A stretch of DNA of 64,000 nucleotides from Pseudomonas sp. 7SR1 (GTDB taxonomy: Bacteria > Pseudomonadota > Gammaproteobacteria > Pseudomonadales > Pseudomonadaceae). The stretch is taken from assembly GCF_900156465.1 (NCBI RefSeq), contig NZ_LT707064.1, positions 4,727,001 through 4,791,000 of the forward strand. Direction: 5' to 3'. Under the pieces are notes generated by a model. It ran no database searches and was not told the origin of the DNA. It was given only the letters and a program-made list of their open reading frames with translations. Position 1 is the first letter of the stretch. Every line of letters starts with the position of its first letter. Made by a program: the position numbers and the translations under genes. Positions 61,211-64,000 of this stretch are shown here, in pieces.

Positions 61211-62562
61211 ATGACAAAAACAATCTTCGTCGGGTGCGGCGCCGGTTTCGCCAATGACCGTCCAGATGCCGCGCTGCGCCTGGCCCAGGACCTGGCGCAA
61301 CGAAGCGGCCAGCGCTACATCATGCTCGAGCTGCTGGCCGAGCGGACCCTGGCCGAGGCGCAACTGCGCAAAAGGCTCGATCCCCAGGCTGGATACGCGT
61401 CCCGGCTGTTCGACTTCCTCGAACCGATGATGCAGGTGTGCATCGAAGCCGGGATCCCCATCATCACCAACGGCGGCGCCGCCAACCCCAGGGCGGCGGC
61501 ACAACGGTTGCGGGACAGCCTCGGGGACGCTACCCCGGGTTGAAAATTGCCTGCGTACTGGGCGACGACCTGCTGGAGCAAAAGCCAGCACGCTACGATC
61601 GCTGGCTGTCCCTGGCTCCGGCGGAACACGACCCGGTGTCGGTGAATGTCTATACCGGCGCCGACGGCATCGCGACGGCGCTGGCCGAAGGCGCCGGTGT
61701 CGTGCTCTGCGGTCGGGTAGCCGATCCGTCGCTGGCGGTGGGGGCGATACGACACGGGCTGGGTTGGGCCGCCGACGATTGGCAGAAGATGGCGGTTGCG
61801 ACCGCGGCCGGGCACCTGCTGGAGTGTTGCACCCAAGTCACCGGCGGCTATTTTGCCCATCCAGGGATGAAAGATGTTCCGGATCCGGCCAACCTCGGCT
61901 GCCCGATCGCCGAGATCCATGAGAACGGTCGCCTGATCCTCGGCAAGACCCGCCATTGTGGTGGATGGGTCAGCGAACAGACAGTCAAGGAGCAACTGCT
62001 GTATGAAGTGCACGACCCACAGCGATACCTGACACCAGACGTCGTGCTGGACCTGGGCCAGGCACAGGTGCGGGCGTTGGGCGACGACCGGGTGGAAATC
62101 AGCGGCCTGCTCGGGCATCCGCGTCCCGATACACTCAAGGGCCTGGTGGGCGTGCGCGGCCTCTGGTTCGGCGAGGCGGAAATCTCCTATGCCGGCCCTG
62201 GCGCCGTGGCCCGTGCGGCCCTGGCCCGGGAAATCCTGTTGCAGCGCTTCGACAGGTTGGCACCCGGCGTGCAGCCCTGGATCGACTTATCCGGCATCGC
62301 CAGCCTGTTCAACGACCATGATGGCCGCTATCTGCAACAACGCCTGGCCCAGGCCCCAGCGCTCGACGATGTACGCGTGCGGGTTGGCCTGACCCATTCC
62401 CAGCGATCTCTGGTCGAAGCTCTCCTGGCCGAGGTGGAGTCGCTCTATACCAACGGACCGGCCGGTGGCGGAGGCGTTCGTCGCCACCTCAGCGAAGCCG
62501 TCACGACCCGCAGCTTCCTTCTGCCGCGAAGCGAAATCCATACGACCTTGGAGTGGCACTGA
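61211..62562 (+). pseudogene. AtuA-family (DUF1446) acyclic terpene utilisation-like protein, single-base frameshift
   Basis: Starts MTKTIFVGCGAGFANDRPDAALRLAQDL at 61211, family-typical. The frame ends early at 61543 with DSLGDATPG. From 61529 on, the -1 frame continues the family sequence (YPGLKIACVLGDDLLEQK; NVYTGADGIATALAEGAGVVLCGRVADPS; FAHPGMKDVPDPANLGCPIAEI) to the stop at 62562. One missing base near 61529-61531, in gacgctacc, explains it. AtuA was named in citronellol catabolism but most relatives serve unknown acids. If the lesion is real the protein is lost; if a sequencing error it is about 450 residues. Confidence 0.8.
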
Positions 62563-62885
62563 TGAACATGGTCCTGCTCGCCGACTACGCCCACGCCCGC
62601 GCCGGAGACAAAGGCAACATCCTCAGTGTCGCGGTGTTTCCCCACGATCCGGCGCACTACCCATGGTTGGTACGCGAGCTGAGCGCGGCGCGCGTCGCCG
62701 CGCAATTCGCCACGCGACGGCCCTCCCGGGTCCATCGCTACGAGCTGCCGAACCTCAAGGCACTCAACTTCGTGCTCGAAGATGCACTGGAGGGGGGCGT
62801 GAACCTGAGCTGCGGCCTAGACCGCCACGGCAAGAGCCTGAGCTACCTGTTATTGGCCCTGTGCCTGCCCGAACCACCGGGCTGA
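62562..62885 (+). CDS. AtuA-associated small protein (AtuA-like ferredoxin-fold domain)
   Basis: 107 residues. LADYAHARAGDKGNILSVAVFPHDP and LNFVLEDALEGGVNLSCGLDRHGKSLSYLLLAL match the domain that follows AtuA in fused proteins. ATG 62562 shares a base with the stop of the AtuA-family gene (TGATG). It probably forms a complex with the AtuA-family protein. Confidence 0.82.
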   Translation: MNMVLLADYAHARAGDKGNILSVAVFPHDPAHYPWLVRELSAARVAAQFATRRPSRVHRYELPNLKALNFVLEDALEGGVNLSCGLDRHGKSLSYLLLALCLPEPPG

Positions 62886-62934
62886 CCGCTCTTCCACCCG
62901 AACCGCCGACAACAATAAAAAGCGAGGTCGCAAC

Positions 62935-64000
62935 ATGATCACTCTCCTGGGATTCACGATGATGCTGGGCATCATCGGGCTGATACTGATGCGCCGGATC
63001 AGCCCCGTGGTGGCTTTCACCACCCTGCCCGTCGCCATCTGCCTGCTGGCCGGTTTCAACCTTGGACAGATCGGTGAATTCATCAAGGCCGGGCTGGCCA
63101 CGGTGGCCCCGACGGCCGCGTTGTTCCTGTTCGCCATCCTGTTTTTCGGCATCATGCGCGATCGTGGATTGTTCGACCCGCTGGTCAACCTGCTGATCCG
63201 CAGCACCGGCGGCAAGCCCCTCGCCGTGGCGTGGGTCACGGTACTGGTGACCTCCGTCGTGCACCTGGACGGGGTCGGCGCCGCCACTTTCCTGCTGACC
63301 ATTCCGGCGTTGCTGCCTTTGTACAAGCGGCTGAACATGAGCCCCGCCATGCTGCTGTGCCTGGTGGGTACCACGGCGGGGGTCGTGAACATGGTGCCTT
63401 GGGGCGGCACCACGGCCCGGGCCGCCGCTGTCTCCGGGTTGGATGCCACCGAGCTGTGGCTGGGGCTGCTGCCGGTGCAGATGGTGGGTCTGGCCTGCAT
63501 GCTGCTGGTGGCGACAGTGCTGGGGCTGCGGGCCCAGCGCCGTCGCCCCCTGTCGTTGGGCGCGGCGGCCACATGCGACCTGGATGAACTGCAACTCCAG
63601 GGCCGTGAGTTCAGCCTCTCTCCCCGGGACCTGCGCTACTGGCTGAATGTGATCCTGACCGGCGGGATCCTGGCGTGCCTGTTCACCGGCATCTTTCCGC
63701 TCTATGCCTGTTTCATGGTCGGCCTGGGTATCGCCTTGCCATTGAACTTCCCCTCCCTGGATGCACAGGCCGAGCGTCTCAAGGCCCATGCGTTCGATGC
63801 GCTGCAAATGGTGCTGGTGATGATGGCCGCCGCCGTGCTGCTGGGCGTGCTTTCCGGCGCCAAGATGTCCGATGGCATGGCCTTGGCATTGATCGATATC
63901 CTGCCAGCCGGTTCGGCCCAGTACCTGCACGTGATCATCGGTATGTTCGGCGTCCCCCTGGGCATGATCTTCTCGCCGGACGCCTACTACTTCGCCCTGT
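62935..64000 (+). CDS. CitMHS-family carboxylate transporter, 3' end outside window
   Basis: 355 residues visible from ATG 62935 (GAGG upstream), running off the right edge. Many TM helices and the CitMHS signatures LFAILFFGIMRDRGLFDPLVN, VTSVVHLDGVGAATFLLTIPALLPLY and VPWGGTTARAAAV. These carriers move citrate or related tricarboxylates as metal complexes with protons. Third gene of the AtuA-family unit under the LysR regulator; the C-terminal segment begun at LGMIFSPDAYYF is cut. Confidence 0.92.
   Translation, partial: MITLLGFTMMLGIIGLILMRRISPVVAFTTLPVAICLLAGFNLGQIGEFIKAGLATVAPTAALFLFAILFFGIMRDRGLFDPLVNLLIRSTGGKPLAVAWVTVLVTSVVHLDGVGAATFLLTIPALLPLYKRLNMSPAMLLCLVGTTAGVVNMVPWGGTTARAAAVSGLDATELWLGLLPVQMVGLACMLLVATVLGLRAQRRRPLSLGAAATCDLDELQLQGREFSLSPRDLRYWLNVILTGGILACLFTGIFPLYACFMVGLGIALPLNFPSLDAQAERLKAHAFDALQMVLVMMAAAVLLGVLSGAKMSDGMALALIDILPAGSAQYLHVIIGMFGVPLGMIFSPDAYYFAL

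Overview
This is a chromosomal window from a high-GC gammaproteobacterium, almost certainly a Pseudomonas of the fluorescens group. The evidence is the gene content (vanAB/vanR, ech-vdh-fcs, OprD-family porin, ECF sigma/FecR/TonB receptor cassettes, nirBD with an RNA leader), the codon use, and many short REP-like hairpins built on GTGGCGAG...CTCGCCAC between genes. I see no rRNA, tRNA, insertion sequence, prophage or CRISPR array. Nearly every stretch is coding, and gaps over 300 bp are few.

Layout. 1-4137: acyl-CoA synthetase (cut by the window edge), AraC regulator and phosphatidylserine synthase pssA. 4225-6125: an apparently autoregulated TetR gene with an NTF2-like enzyme, then a small unknown protein. 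6229-10222: siderophore-type TonB receptor, FecR and ECF sigma factor behind a good Fur box. 11135-15754: a four-gene phosphorelay (NarL-type kinase, LuxR-type regulator, CHASE3/PAS hybrid kinase, stand-alone receiver) joined by ATGA overlaps. 15795-22409: a five-gene phytate system (TonB receptor, two-domain beta-propeller phytase, private ExbB, ExbD and TonB) behind a Pho box. 22811-24841: divergent from it, a degenerate GGDEF membrane protein with an intact RxxD inhibitory site, followed by an AraC regulator and preceded by a second, weaker Pho box. 24942-28639: CBS protein and the nirBD assimilatory nitrite reductase, whose leader carries a sigma-54 promoter, an ANTAR-type hairpin pair and an intrinsic terminator. 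28951-33525: CBS protein, SDR and two GH13 enzymes. 33739-35082: TetR and a frameshifted quinone-reductase-like gene. 35096-37510: two divergent L,D-transpeptidases. 37595-43739: a methyltransferase and a 1709-residue LRR/dermonecrotic-toxin-like protein. 43864-45862: LysE exporter, AraC and a GlcG/HbpS-like protein. 45970-57094: a ferulate/vanillate catabolic island. 57123-60171: unknown protein, RNA ligase rtcB and a CAP-domain protein. 60225-64000: LysR, frameshifted AtuA-family gene, AtuA-like small protein and a CitMHS transporter (cut by the edge).

How it works together. The aromatic island is nearly a whole pathway. OprD porin and an AAHS/MhpT-like MFS carrier would take up hydroxycinnamates; Fcs and Ech turn ferulate into vanillin, Vdh gives vanillate and VanAB gives protocatechuate. 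A MarR regulator and VanR each have matching operator candidates in the window.

The most interesting unit is 15795-24841. It reads as a phosphate-starvation regulon joining phytate capture and hydrolysis to a dedicated energy-transducing complex. It may also include a c-di-GMP-binding but probably catalytically dead GGDEF protein paired with an AraC regulator. The two halves face each other across a 470-bp region holding two Pho-box candidates and an inverted pair of REP hairpins. Two genes (34451-35082 and 61211-62562) each look like products of a single-base deletion.
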